IMG/VR virus record: IMGVR_UViG_3300005913_000107
Span: 1-22,152 of that record
Strand: one strand, 5' to 3'
Origin: a virus
DNA length: 22,152 nucleotides
Shown here: positions 10,041 to 17,457 of the stretch, in pieces
How the letters are laid out: each line of letters starts with the position of its first letter
Position numbering within the stretch: position 1 is the first letter of the stretch
Made by a program: the position numbers and the translations under genes
The notes under the pieces: generated by a model
The model's database searches: none
What the model was told of the DNA's origin: nothing
The model's input: only the letters and a program-made list of their open reading frames with translations

Positions 10041-10048
10041 TATTTATG
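10041..10048 (-). promoter_or_regulatory. T4-type late promoter before gp6
   Basis: The minus strand reads CATAAATA followed by CC, one mismatch from the T4 late box TATAAATA recognised by the gp55 sigma factor. It lies in the 43-base gap between gp25 and gp6, 15 bases before the chosen ATG. The downstream bases match those after the late promoter of gp48 almost exactly, which supports the call. Transcription would be expected to begin near 10034. Confidence 0.7.
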
Positions 10049-10068
10049 TGCTAGGAAATATGCGTACT

Positions 10069-10476
10069 TTAAGTTAGACGTATGGTACTGTTCTGATCAA
10101 AATCTAACTGCAATTTTTCGGTAATATTATATGGTAGATAACTGATTGTTGCTTGTATAGAGATTCCGTGATCTTCCTCTGATACTATAATCTCGTCTGT
10201 ATTGACACGAGGATCAGCATTAAGATTACGTGTAATATCGTCAGCAATAGCCTGTCTTAAATCTTCAGTCAACGGTTCAAATAGTACATCGTATATTATA
10301 GTGCCAAACTCTGGATTTTCTACCCGTTCTCCTTTTCGTATTGACAATCTATTGAGAAGATTTTGTTTGACTAATTCAAAGTCATACAGTTTATAATTGG
10401 TCTGATCTGCCTGACTGCTGAAACCTTTAAAGGTTTTTTCCTTTGTTATCAATGTCTTTCCTGTATCTTGTGCCAT
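10069..10476 (-). CDS. 25: Baseplate wedge subunit gp25
   Basis: A 135-residue member of the GPW/gp25 family (T4 gp25 is 132 residues), the protein that anchors the first sheath ring to the baseplate. The core is visible at about residues 45-70: LSIRKGERVENPEFGTIIYD followed by VLFEPL, matching the conserved R-G-E-R, NPEFGT and LFEP positions, then a helix (TEDLRQAIADDITRNL) and a beta strand ending the domain. The gene starts five bases after the gp5 stop and ends 43 bases before the gp6 start. The Shine-Dalgarno is weak. Length and motifs agree with an intact protein. Confidence 0.95.
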   Translation of the reverse strand: MAQDTGKTLITKEKTFKGFSSQADQTNYKLYDFELVKQNLLNRLSIRKGERVENPEFGTIIYDVLFEPLTEDLRQAIADDITRNLNADPRVNTDEIIVSEEDHGISIQATISYLPYNITEKLQLDFDQNSTIRLT

Positions 10477-10481
10477 GTCTA

Positions 10482-12746
10482 TTAAAATCTGCTAAAAAAA
10501 CTTCCTATACTAGAACCAACTGAGGCAATGGTAGAGGATATTCTGCTTCCAACATTACTTACCAAGGATTTGACATTGGTCATTGCTGTCACATGTCCGC
10601 CCATAATGTTCTTGTAATTATTTTGTACAAATTTTGCTGACTTGCCAATTACTTCATTTTGTGATAGTCCGGTTATTGAGCTGGCTACGTCAACACCTTT
10701 CATTCCATACTGTATACCTGTTTTTGCGATGTTGTTAATTTTGCCTGCGCCTGCAATTTGGTCTACAAAATTAACAGCTGAACTAGTAATACCGGCATTA
10801 TCCTGAAATATGCCGGCAACTGTTGAGGAACTGGTTGTAGCTGATGATAAACTATTAATAACCTTGCTAGCGGAAGTGCTGACCTTTTGTGAAAGATTTC
10901 CGGATGTGAACAATGTACCTGATTGATTAATGAACACCTGATCCTTTAATGTTTGTGAAACGTTTCCATTAATTGAACTTATTGTCTGGCTAATGGCATC
11001 ATTAACTCCTGCTGTTATTGGGGTCAATGATTCATTTTTGATAGAATATAATGTATTATAATTTTTAGTAAATTTATCTGCCTCTTGTTGAATTTTGGTT
11101 ATTGCTCCTACAGTATTATTTGTTTTTTTGGCTAATCCTTTAGCTTCTAAATGTGCTTGAAGATCTGCCTGGAACTGTCCTATTTTTATAGTTGGGTTAC
11201 TACTATTTCTGTTTCGTTGGGAAATAAATTGGGAAGTACCCGGAATCTTGTCATTAAGGCTGGGTCCAGTGGTTCCAGCAAAAGAAATAATTTTATCGTA
11301 ATGATAAGGAAAAGGCTCGTGGGTAGGAACTCTCATACCCGACATAGAAACATTTCCTTCTACCGTCACTTCCAACGGACCTGCTTGATATTTTTCCATT
11401 GGATTTACATCGGGAATAAAAACGTGTCTTGTACCTGTTCCAAAAGGATTTGTGTCAGTTGCATTTGTTCTTTCAAGGTCACTAAAAATACTAGAGTTTG
11501 TTCCTATACTATTAAAATGGACTTGAGCACCTGTTAAGTGATGTTGTCCGCCTGCCATGTGAATCTGTTGTTGACCGGCATAAGTTAAAATGGAACCATT
11601 TGGTGCTTTTTCTGTTATACTACCTGTTGTGGCCTGTAATTGAATATCTGTATCTGAAAACTGTTGTATTGCTCCACCATCTATAACTGTTTTATTAAGA
11701 GAACGCATCTTAATTTGATTCCTAGCAAACATATTAATATCGGAATCACTGTGCAAGTTAAGATCTCCACCTGCTCTAATGTTTATTGAATTTCCTGAAT
11801 AGATATCAATCGCTCCGTTGGCTGAAAACTCCATCCAGACATTTCCAGATCCGTTGGCTAGATAAACTACTCCTGATGAATCATTGAGTAAAAGTTGATG
11901 TCCCGACGAACTCCGTAATCTTATAAGTTGGTTTTCTCCATTACTGTCACCGTCGTCCATAACAAAACTGTGTCCAGTGAGTCTATCAACAATTTCTTGT
12001 TTAACACTATCTACCCCTCCAATTTTTCTTTTTCTTCCACGTGGGTCTTTTCTGCCGGGTGTGCTTATTCCGTAAACTTGGCTAGGAGATTCTCTCCTGG
12101 CACTTGATGTTGTTGTTCCTCTAACTGTGTCTTGTATAAGTCCTTCTTGTCTTAGTGTTTCAGCAAAAGGGTGTATTGGTTGTTTCACTGACCCAGGTGC
12201 GTCTGCTAATAATCTAGTATTAATTTCTCCTGCCGGTACTTTGTCTGTTCCGTACATTTCTTCTTTGGACTGTTGAAAATCTCCGAGAGCTTCCACTTGT
12301 GTGTTTGTAGATGCCGCTATACCCGGTGTCATAAAATTGTTGTTGGGCTCTGGAATACATCCTATCCAATAAGCCTGTGAAGCATCTCCTTCGACAAATA
12401 ATATCATTACTCGTGTACCTGTGTCGGGTGGTACCATCCACATTCCGTACGAATGCCTTGATTGGCTATATGATCCAGGACTGTCTGAATTATTATAACT
12501 GCTCTCTATGTGTTCTGCTCCTTTTGTACCATAGAACGGAGTCATGTAACGACACAAAACCTCATGAGATTGATAGTCTTTGGTTGTTCCTACTGATGCT
12601 TCTATTATAACTGCTATACGTCCCAGTCTTTCCGGGTCTCTATTATTAGTGACAAGTCCCACATACGGTCCAGAATTTTTTTCCACCATCTTCTGTAGGT
12701 GAAGGCTGGGTTTTATTGTTGAAAAATCGCTAAACTGTGTAGACAT
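10482..12746 (-). CDS. 5: Baseplate central spike / hub protein gp5, without a lysozyme domain
   Basis: A VgrG/gp5-type spike protein of 754 residues. Residues about 25-135 form the OB-fold (GPYVGLVTNNRDPERLGRIA, later MWMVPPDTGTRVMILFVEGD and AYWIGCIPEP). Residues about 258-405 contain the approach to and body of the triple-stranded beta-helix, with short repeats such as IDIYSGNSINIRAGGDLNLH and DSDINMFARNQIKMRS. In T4 the lysozyme domain sits between OB-fold and helix; here only about 100 residues of polar linker occupy that place, with no lysozyme motif seen. Beyond the helix there is an extra 350 residues, including RVPTHEPFPYHYD (about 472-484) and a Ser/Thr/Asn-rich, apparently helical C terminus. 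The gene starts four bases after the upstream structural gene and ends five before gp25. The function in membrane puncture is inferred from the family. Confidence 0.9.
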   Translation of the reverse strand: MSTQFSDFSTIKPSLHLQKMVEKNSGPYVGLVTNNRDPERLGRIAVIIEASVGTTKDYQSHEVLCRYMTPFYGTKGAEHIESSYNNSDSPGSYSQSRHSYGMWMVPPDTGTRVMILFVEGDASQAYWIGCIPEPNNNFMTPGIAASTNTQVEALGDFQQSKEEMYGTDKVPAGEINTRLLADAPGSVKQPIHPFAETLRQEGLIQDTVRGTTTSSARRESPSQVYGISTPGRKDPRGRKRKIGGVDSVKQEIVDRLTGHSFVMDDGDSNGENQLIRLRSSSGHQLLLNDSSGVVYLANGSGNVWMEFSANGAIDIYSGNSINIRAGGDLNLHSDSDINMFARNQIKMRSLNKTVIDGGAIQQFSDTDIQLQATTGSITEKAPNGSILTYAGQQQIHMAGGQHHLTGAQVHFNSIGTNSSIFSDLERTNATDTNPFGTGTRHVFIPDVNPMEKYQAGPLEVTVEGNVSMSGMRVPTHEPFPYHYDKIISFAGTTGPSLNDKIPGTSQFISQRNRNSSNPTIKIGQFQADLQAHLEAKGLAKKTNNTVGAITKIQQEADKFTKNYNTLYSIKNESLTPITAGVNDAISQTISSINGNVSQTLKDQVFINQSGTLFTSGNLSQKVSTSASKVINSLSSATTSSSTVAGIFQDNAGITSSAVNFVDQIAGAGKINNIAKTGIQYGMKGVDVASSITGLSQNEVIGKSAKFVQNNYKNIMGGHVTAMTNVKSLVSNVGSRISSTIASVGSSIGSFFSRF

Positions 12747-12750
12747 AAAA

Positions 12751-15117
12751 TTACTTACTAAAAAACCTTTTTATTTTTTGTGATATTGAGTTAAACACTT
12801 CACGTATGCTTGGTCCTTCCGGCATCTCACTATCAAGTACTATATTTTTCCATTTATCAACATACTCATCTTTACTAATTGCAATATTACCACTATTAGT
12901 TTTTGTGAATTCATCTGGCACAGGATTTTTCATTTTAATTCCTTGGTTTTTAAATCTAACCATGTGTAGTACTTGTTTAAACTGTCCTTGATCAAAATTA
13001 TTTTCAATCTTAAAAACTCTGTATAATCCACTAAAGGGTATTCTGTCTCCTTTGTTCAACATATATGTTCCTGATTCTAAATCAATATCTACCGGAAACC
13101 TAAAATCTAAACTTACATATGGTTCGGCCATATTTAAATTATAACTCATAAATGTATCATCATATGCGTTGTAAGAATTATCCCTTATACTTCTATTTTT
13201 GTTATCCCATACACCAGGTCCTTGTATATCTGTAAACTCCGGTGTTAACAACGGAGCAAATTGATTATTACTTAGATAAGCAGGATCTCCCATCACTGTC
13301 ATTTCTAATTTAACCATATCTCCCTCTGGGTTACTGAATGCATCTTGGAACTGTACAAGACTTTCGTTTACACCTGTAACACCTGTTGTCGATGTCTTTC
13401 CCCCTCCGGGATAGGCAGTGTGTGGAAGATCCGGTTCAACGCTCTCTGTATCGTTGGATAAATTTCCTGTTGTTCCTCTAGCGGCATTGGTAACTGTAGA
13501 ATATTGTTGCGGAGATAATGCTTTATATCTTGGACTATAGTACGCAACATTATATCTTATGTTTAGATCTAAGATTTCTGTATTTTCACCAGTGAACACA
13601 TATTGATATCTTTTTCTTGCTAAAAATTTGTTGTTTATAGAAACAAAGTTTCTAAATCTCGAATGGAGCCCTGGTTGTGTATAATTTAAGATATGAATTT
13701 TGATTGGTTCTAAATGATAATGTATTATCTTGGCGTGTGATTTTGTTTTTTCATCTATGCTTGATAATTGTTTGATGTTGGTTGTTACTTTAAAATAGTC
13801 TACATAAAACTTATCTTCGTTATCCATAACAAACTTTGCCTTTGCTTCTTCGCTAACCAATTTATCAATCGAATCGCCCATATCGCCGTTGGCCCTGAGT
13901 GCCCAATCTTTCAATCTTTGTTTGTCGTTGTTATACGGAGGAATTAATTTCATAACTTCAATAAGATGTTGGCTAATTCCTGTTCCTTTATCTACCGTAG
14001 AAAGTCTAGTTGCTAATTTCTTGTTTGTGTTAAACTTTTTTGAATCATCAACATTCTCAGTCAATGAGTCATCTGGTTGATCTGTTGGCGAAAGGTTTGT
14101 GAAATTAATATTGCTGGCTTTATCTATAACAAACACATCATTTAATTTTGGATCACAGGTTATAAGATATTTGTCTGCTGTAGTGCCTCCAAATTGTTTT
14201 TGCTCGATTTCAATATTAATCATTTCATTTAATGCTTTTGTAAAATCCTGACAATAGTCTGATAGTTTGCCTCCGGCTTTTATGTCAACAGTCAAAGGAC
14301 TCCTTGTGTAATTGAATCTGTTCATGAAAGCATATTCGTTTACAGGCACGGCTTTGACTGCATACTGAGATCCTCCTTGATTAACATCAATCTGCATCTG
14401 GGTAATGTGTACAGGAATGGCTCTTTTTAAATTATCGCCATTGACCAAAGGTTTTCCATGGCTGTCATAACCTTTGTATTCTACTGTAAGTAAAAACGGT
14501 GCTGTAACATGATCTTTGAAACCCGAAGCATTTGCGGCTCCCCTCACCTTTGTCACAAGGCTCAACCCGTAGGGTTCGGCAATAGACATGTCAATGCTAG
14601 TCACTGACGTAAATTGTCTAGACGGATCTGCTACCGGTACTGTAGTGATATCACACTTCTCTATAAAAAAATCGTGTGCTCTTGTTAGTACTGATTTTGC
14701 AAAATCTGAAATTTGCCTATTCTCTACTGTACGAACAGTTGTTTGCGAAGAAATTCCTTCCGAATTTTCGTTTGCTTGTGCCTGAGGAAATATTTGTTCA
14801 GATTGGTCTACAAAATTTAAACTACCGTTTATGCCCCCGGTTCTTGCCACAATGTTTGTTGGTTTGTATCCAGATTTTAGATACGATGCAGAATATAATT
14901 CTTCTCTAGTTAAGGCACTTAATGTGAAGATACTAACGTACGACGAAAATCGAGTTAACGGGTTTTCGTAATCAATTTTTGCCCTCTTAACATTAGAATT
15001 TACGTTTACAACAGTTGCTCCAGAAAACGCATTTTCATTAAAAGTATTAATTTCTTCTTGAATCTTTATTTGCTGTTCAGATTTGATGTTTTTTCTTTTT
15101 TCATATCTACTGACCAT
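12751..15117 (-). CDS. Baseplate structural protein, candidate hub (gp27-like position)
   Basis: A 788-residue protein between gp53 and gp5. No motif names it outright. The N-terminal 30 residues are charged and helical. Residues 50-270 are beta-rich (for example SIAEPYGLSLVTKVRGAA and FLLTVEYKGYD). The C-terminal part has features of phage hub proteins of the gp27/gpD type: GDPAYL at about 600-610, and near the end IPFSGLYRVFKIENNFDQGQ followed by FKQVLHMVRFKN, the 'G-Y-V...H-F..G.F.Q.L.L.R' pattern. No separate gp27 gene is seen in the window and this one directly precedes gp5, whose T4 partner is gp27. The hub role is therefore a reasonable inference but not shown. At twice the size of T4 gp27 (391 residues) it may carry additional domains. 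A good Shine-Dalgarno (TAGGAT) precedes the ATG at 15117. Confidence 0.8.
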   Translation of the reverse strand: MVSRYEKRKNIKSEQQIKIQEEINTFNENAFSGATVVNVNSNVKRAKIDYENPLTRFSSYVSIFTLSALTREELYSASYLKSGYKPTNIVARTGGINGSLNFVDQSEQIFPQAQANENSEGISSQTTVRTVENRQISDFAKSVLTRAHDFFIEKCDITTVPVADPSRQFTSVTSIDMSIAEPYGLSLVTKVRGAANASGFKDHVTAPFLLTVEYKGYDSHGKPLVNGDNLKRAIPVHITQMQIDVNQGGSQYAVKAVPVNEYAFMNRFNYTRSPLTVDIKAGGKLSDYCQDFTKALNEMINIEIEQKQFGGTTADKYLITCDPKLNDVFVIDKASNINFTNLSPTDQPDDSLTENVDDSKKFNTNKKLATRLSTVDKGTGISQHLIEVMKLIPPYNNDKQRLKDWALRANGDMGDSIDKLVSEEAKAKFVMDNEDKFYVDYFKVTTNIKQLSSIDEKTKSHAKIIHYHLEPIKIHILNYTQPGLHSRFRNFVSINNKFLARKRYQYVFTGENTEILDLNIRYNVAYYSPRYKALSPQQYSTVTNAARGTTGNLSNDTESVEPDLPHTAYPGGGKTSTTGVTGVNESLVQFQDAFSNPEGDMVKLEMTVMGDPAYLSNNQFAPLLTPEFTDIQGPGVWDNKNRSIRDNSYNAYDDTFMSYNLNMAEPYVSLDFRFPVDIDLESGTYMLNKGDRIPFSGLYRVFKIENNFDQGQFKQVLHMVRFKNQGIKMKNPVPDEFTKTNSGNIAISKDEYVDKWKNIVLDSEMPEGPSIREVFNSISQKIKRFFSK

Positions 15118-15125
15118 ATAACATC

Positions 15126-15425
15126 CTATATCCCTAGGTCATCTTTAAGGCTAGAAAGTTTTGGAAGTTGAATTGTTGTGCCTGGTGCAAAATCATATAT
15201 AGGATCTTCGATCGCATTTGGATTCCTTTGAGCAAACACCCACCATAATCGCGGAGATCCATATAAGTCATATGCTAACAGATCCGGTCTGTATGCATAT
15301 ATTCTATCTATAGTATATTGCACGTCGTCTTCTCTGGCCGTAATTGGTCTAGGTACAAAAAAATCTAAATTTAAGTTATTCTGAGGTGTGACAGCATATG
15401 GAGATGTGTTACTGTACTGAGCCAT
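15126..15425 (-). CDS. 53: Baseplate wedge subunit gp53 (short form)
   Basis: A 99-residue homologue of T4 gp53 (196 residues). The diagnostic block lies at about residues 46-95: YRPDLLAYDLYGSPRLWWVF followed by AQRNPNAIEDPIYDFAPGTT and IQLPKLSSL, a LysM-like fold with the conserved GSxxLWWVxAxxNPN and DPIxDFxxG positions. The N-terminal part gives little more than a short extended segment (NLDFFVPRPITARED), so only the LysM-like half of the T4 protein is represented. In T4, gp53 clamps neighbouring wedges together at the hub. The start codon shares one base with the gp48 stop (TAATG), so translation is probably coupled. Confidence 0.9.
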   Translation of the reverse strand: MAQYSNTSPYAVTPQNNLNLDFFVPRPITAREDDVQYTIDRIYAYRPDLLAYDLYGSPRLWWVFAQRNPNAIEDPIYDFAPGTTIQLPKLSSLKDDLGI

Positions 15426-16324
15426 TAAATAAATCCTATTTGTTCAATATTGTTTCCGCTAGTTCCACCTGTGAGTTTTCCAGAAGCAAAATCCTGTAAA
15501 GAGAAATTCTTAATTGCTTCTCTGCTGTAAACTGGTTGTATCTGTACTGTAAAGATACTAGATGTTGGAGCCCAAGTTTCTGGGATACGTGTAGAAGTTG
15601 AACTGTATGCAGTTTCAGACGCTTCCGGTAAGGATGCTCCTTGTGATGTACAGATATAATCTACATTGTTAGTAAGTTCTACTGTGAAGTTTGTAACTAC
15701 AACAGGAATATTTTTAAACACGTGCTGTCCATATCCATTCAATAAAAGTATAGGTGGAGGACTGCCTTTATAAGCTTCGTCTCCACCAAAAAACATTTTT
15801 GTAACTGTTCTTAAAAAATGTAACGTGGCTACCCATGACTGTGCATCGTCTTGGTTCTGTACAGGAAACTCACCAACTATTGTCATGTTGCTTGTTTCAG
15901 AATTTTGGTAGGCATAAAAAGGAAAATTGTTATGAACTGTTGCCATAGGATTATATGCCGCTTGGTGTTGTACAATCACGTTTGGAGTTAACGGAAACAA
16001 TATCCCGCCGGTATCGGACAGTTTTGAAAGCATATTGTATTTTGTGCCTCCCTTGGTTTTGTTTTGTGTTGTCCCATCACCAAAAAGTATTTGTCTCAAA
16101 TATGTGTTAGCTGTTGGTACTGTAAGTCTAACTCTCCAGTCGGTTTGGGCGTTTCTTCGTGTCCAAGAAGCATCTGCTCTTGTTCTTAAAGGTGACTCTG
16201 CTCCTTGTTGCAGATTTGCGCCAAGCAATCTACCAAGTGTTCTATTAAACACATTAGATGCTACTCCGCCAATAGTTTGCGACAGTGATTTACTGTCCGG
16301 GGCTATTAAATTTGAATCGTTCAT
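15425..16324 (-). CDS. 48: Baseplate tail-tube cap / initiator protein gp48
   Basis: A 299-residue protein similar to T4 gp48 (364 residues), which sits on the hub and primes tail-tube assembly together with gp54. Recognisable parts are DWRVRLTVP at about residue 61, the tube-like core GGILFPLTPNVIVQHQAAYN, then GEFPVQNQDDAQSWVATLHF and the run that continues with LRTVTKMFFG, the PPPILLLNGYGQHVF stretch, and a C-terminal IFTVQIQPVYSRE. It is the first gene of the minus-strand structural operon and follows a T4-type late promoter (16365-16372). No obvious Shine-Dalgarno is present before ATG 16324. Since gp48 and gp54 are related and no second copy is seen here, it might cover the role of either. 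Confidence 0.85.
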   Translation of the reverse strand: MNDSNLIAPDSKSLSQTIGGVASNVFNRTLGRLLGANLQQGAESPLRTRADASWTRRNAQTDWRVRLTVPTANTYLRQILFGDGTTQNKTKGGTKYNMLSKLSDTGGILFPLTPNVIVQHQAAYNPMATVHNNFPFYAYQNSETSNMTIVGEFPVQNQDDAQSWVATLHFLRTVTKMFFGGDEAYKGSPPPILLLNGYGQHVFKNIPVVVTNFTVELTNNVDYICTSQGASLPEASETAYSSTSTRIPETWAPTSSIFTVQIQPVYSREAIKNFSLQDFASGKLTGGTSGNNIEQIGFI

Positions 16325-16329
16325 AATCG

Positions 16330-16358
16330 TTGACTAACTTGTAAAAATTCTGTATAAT
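16330..16358 (+). promoter_or_regulatory. Strong sigma-70 early promoter for gp55-gp47-gp46
   Basis: The -35 element is TTGACT (16330-16335), the spacer is exactly 17 bases, and the -10 element is a perfect TATAAT (16353-16358), so 11 of 12 consensus bases match. The start would be near 16365, leaving a leader of about 75 bases before gp55. It reads away from the structural operon, toward early-type genes, as expected for a promoter used by unmodified host RNA polymerase. Confidence 0.85.
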
Positions 16359-16364
16359 CAATAG

Positions 16365-16372
16365 TATTTATT
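16365..16372 (-). promoter_or_regulatory. T4-type late promoter for the baseplate operon (gp48 onward)
   Basis: The minus strand reads AATAAATA followed by CT, one mismatch from the T4 late box TATAAATA. Transcription would start near 16358 and give a leader of about 35 bases before gp48. The box and its next 15 bases match the site before gp6 (10041-10048). It lies at the expected start point of the opposite-strand early promoter (16330-16358). Confidence 0.75.
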
Positions 16373-16440
16373 AGGCATAATTATAGGCGCACTTTATATC
16401 CCAAAAGTTTACAATTAAAAACAAAGGAAAACAGGAAAAT

Positions 16441-17454
16441 ATGAAAAAAGTAAATTATTTGAACAACAAGGACTTGTTGAAGGAAATTCATAAGAGCAAG
16501 AACACGTATTGTTCTTTTGTAAACGAGGGTAACGATCAGTACGACCTTATAGTTCCTGATATTAAAAAGATAAATGCATCAGCTATATCCCAGGCAAGAA
16601 AAATAAAAGCAAAAAGACTTACACAAGAGTCGTGGGAACAAGCAAAAGCCGAGGGAGTAAAAAGAGCAAAAATGAGTGATTATGAAGTATCACCAAGAAA
16701 ATTAGATAAAACAGAGTTGATATTTAGAGTAAAGACATTTGATCATATCCCGGAAGAGGAAGGCAGAAAGAAAAATCCAAAAACAGTTGGGGATCGTCAT
16801 ACTAAAGTTAATTTTCCACCGTTCCAGCACTACAGAATTAACGAAAAAAATGAAAATGTTTGTGTGGGTAAAAGTCACTGGGAAGGCGGCATGTCAAACG
16901 GAAACTTTAATACAGGACACGGAAAAATGACAAACAAACTAGCATTAATGTACATGAAGCTGTGTGAGAGATACGGCACAAGAAGTAACTGGAGAGGTTA
17001 CACATACAATGACGAGATGCAATCACAAGCCTTAATGCAACTGAGTCAGATTGGATTACAGTTTGACGAGTCAAAGTCCGACAATCCGTTTGCGTATTAT
17101 ACAGCGGCAATAACAAATTCTTTTACAAGGATTTTAAATTTAGAAAAGAAAAACCAGAACATCAGAGACGATATAATGGAAATGAACAACCTTAAGCCTA
17201 GTTTTACTAGACAAAATAAAAATGATGAACAAACAAAAACAGAAAGAGCAGATAGAGAGAAAGTTATTATTGCGGAAAAAAGTAAAAAAGTAATTGAAAA
17301 AACGTATTATCACACTGCGGCCGGAGACAAAATTGAAAGAACACAACCTCTTGCTCCTGTAAAAGTGTATACTAAAAAAGCAATCGCCCAATTAAACAAG
17401 GTACTTAAAAAAAACGGAAATATTACAAGCAAAGATTTTAAAAAGATAAAATAA
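16441..17454 (+). CDS. 55: Late-transcription sigma factor gp55, enlarged
   Basis: The N terminus (KVNYLNNKDLLKEI) matches the YVNNKELLQAI start of T4 gp55. Residues 164-242 match its sigma region 2-like core: TNKLALMYMKLCERYGTRSN, then RGYTYNDEMQSQALMQLSQI and FDESKSDNPFAYYTAAITNSF. The family protein directs RNA polymerase to TATAAATA late promoters, two of which occur in this window. The protein is 337 residues against 185 in T4. About 140 extra residues (roughly 17-160) separate the two conserved blocks and include a His/Trp/Gly-rich stretch (VGKSHWEGGMSNGNFNTGHG). The C terminus is lysine-rich and lacks the acidic-hydrophobic tail by which T4 gp55 binds the gp45 sliding clamp. The start has a clear Shine-Dalgarno (CAGGAAAAT). 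It is the first gene after the early promoter; gp47 begins three bases after its stop. Confidence 0.88.
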   Translation: MKKVNYLNNKDLLKEIHKSKNTYCSFVNEGNDQYDLIVPDIKKINASAISQARKIKAKRLTQESWEQAKAEGVKRAKMSDYEVSPRKLDKTELIFRVKTFDHIPEEEGRKKNPKTVGDRHTKVNFPPFQHYRINEKNENVCVGKSHWEGGMSNGNFNTGHGKMTNKLALMYMKLCERYGTRSNWRGYTYNDEMQSQALMQLSQIGLQFDESKSDNPFAYYTAAITNSFTRILNLEKKNQNIRDDIMEMNNLKPSFTRQNKNDEQTKTERADREKVIIAEKSKKVIEKTYYHTAAGDKIERTQPLAPVKVYTKKAIAQLNKVLKKNGNITSKDFKKIK

Positions 17455-17457
17455 TTT

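Noticed and set aside
12220-12441. 73-codon minus-strand frame within gp5
   Set aside because: It overlaps the conserved end of the OB-fold and following linker of gp5 in another frame, is Arg/Thr-biased, and has no independent support.
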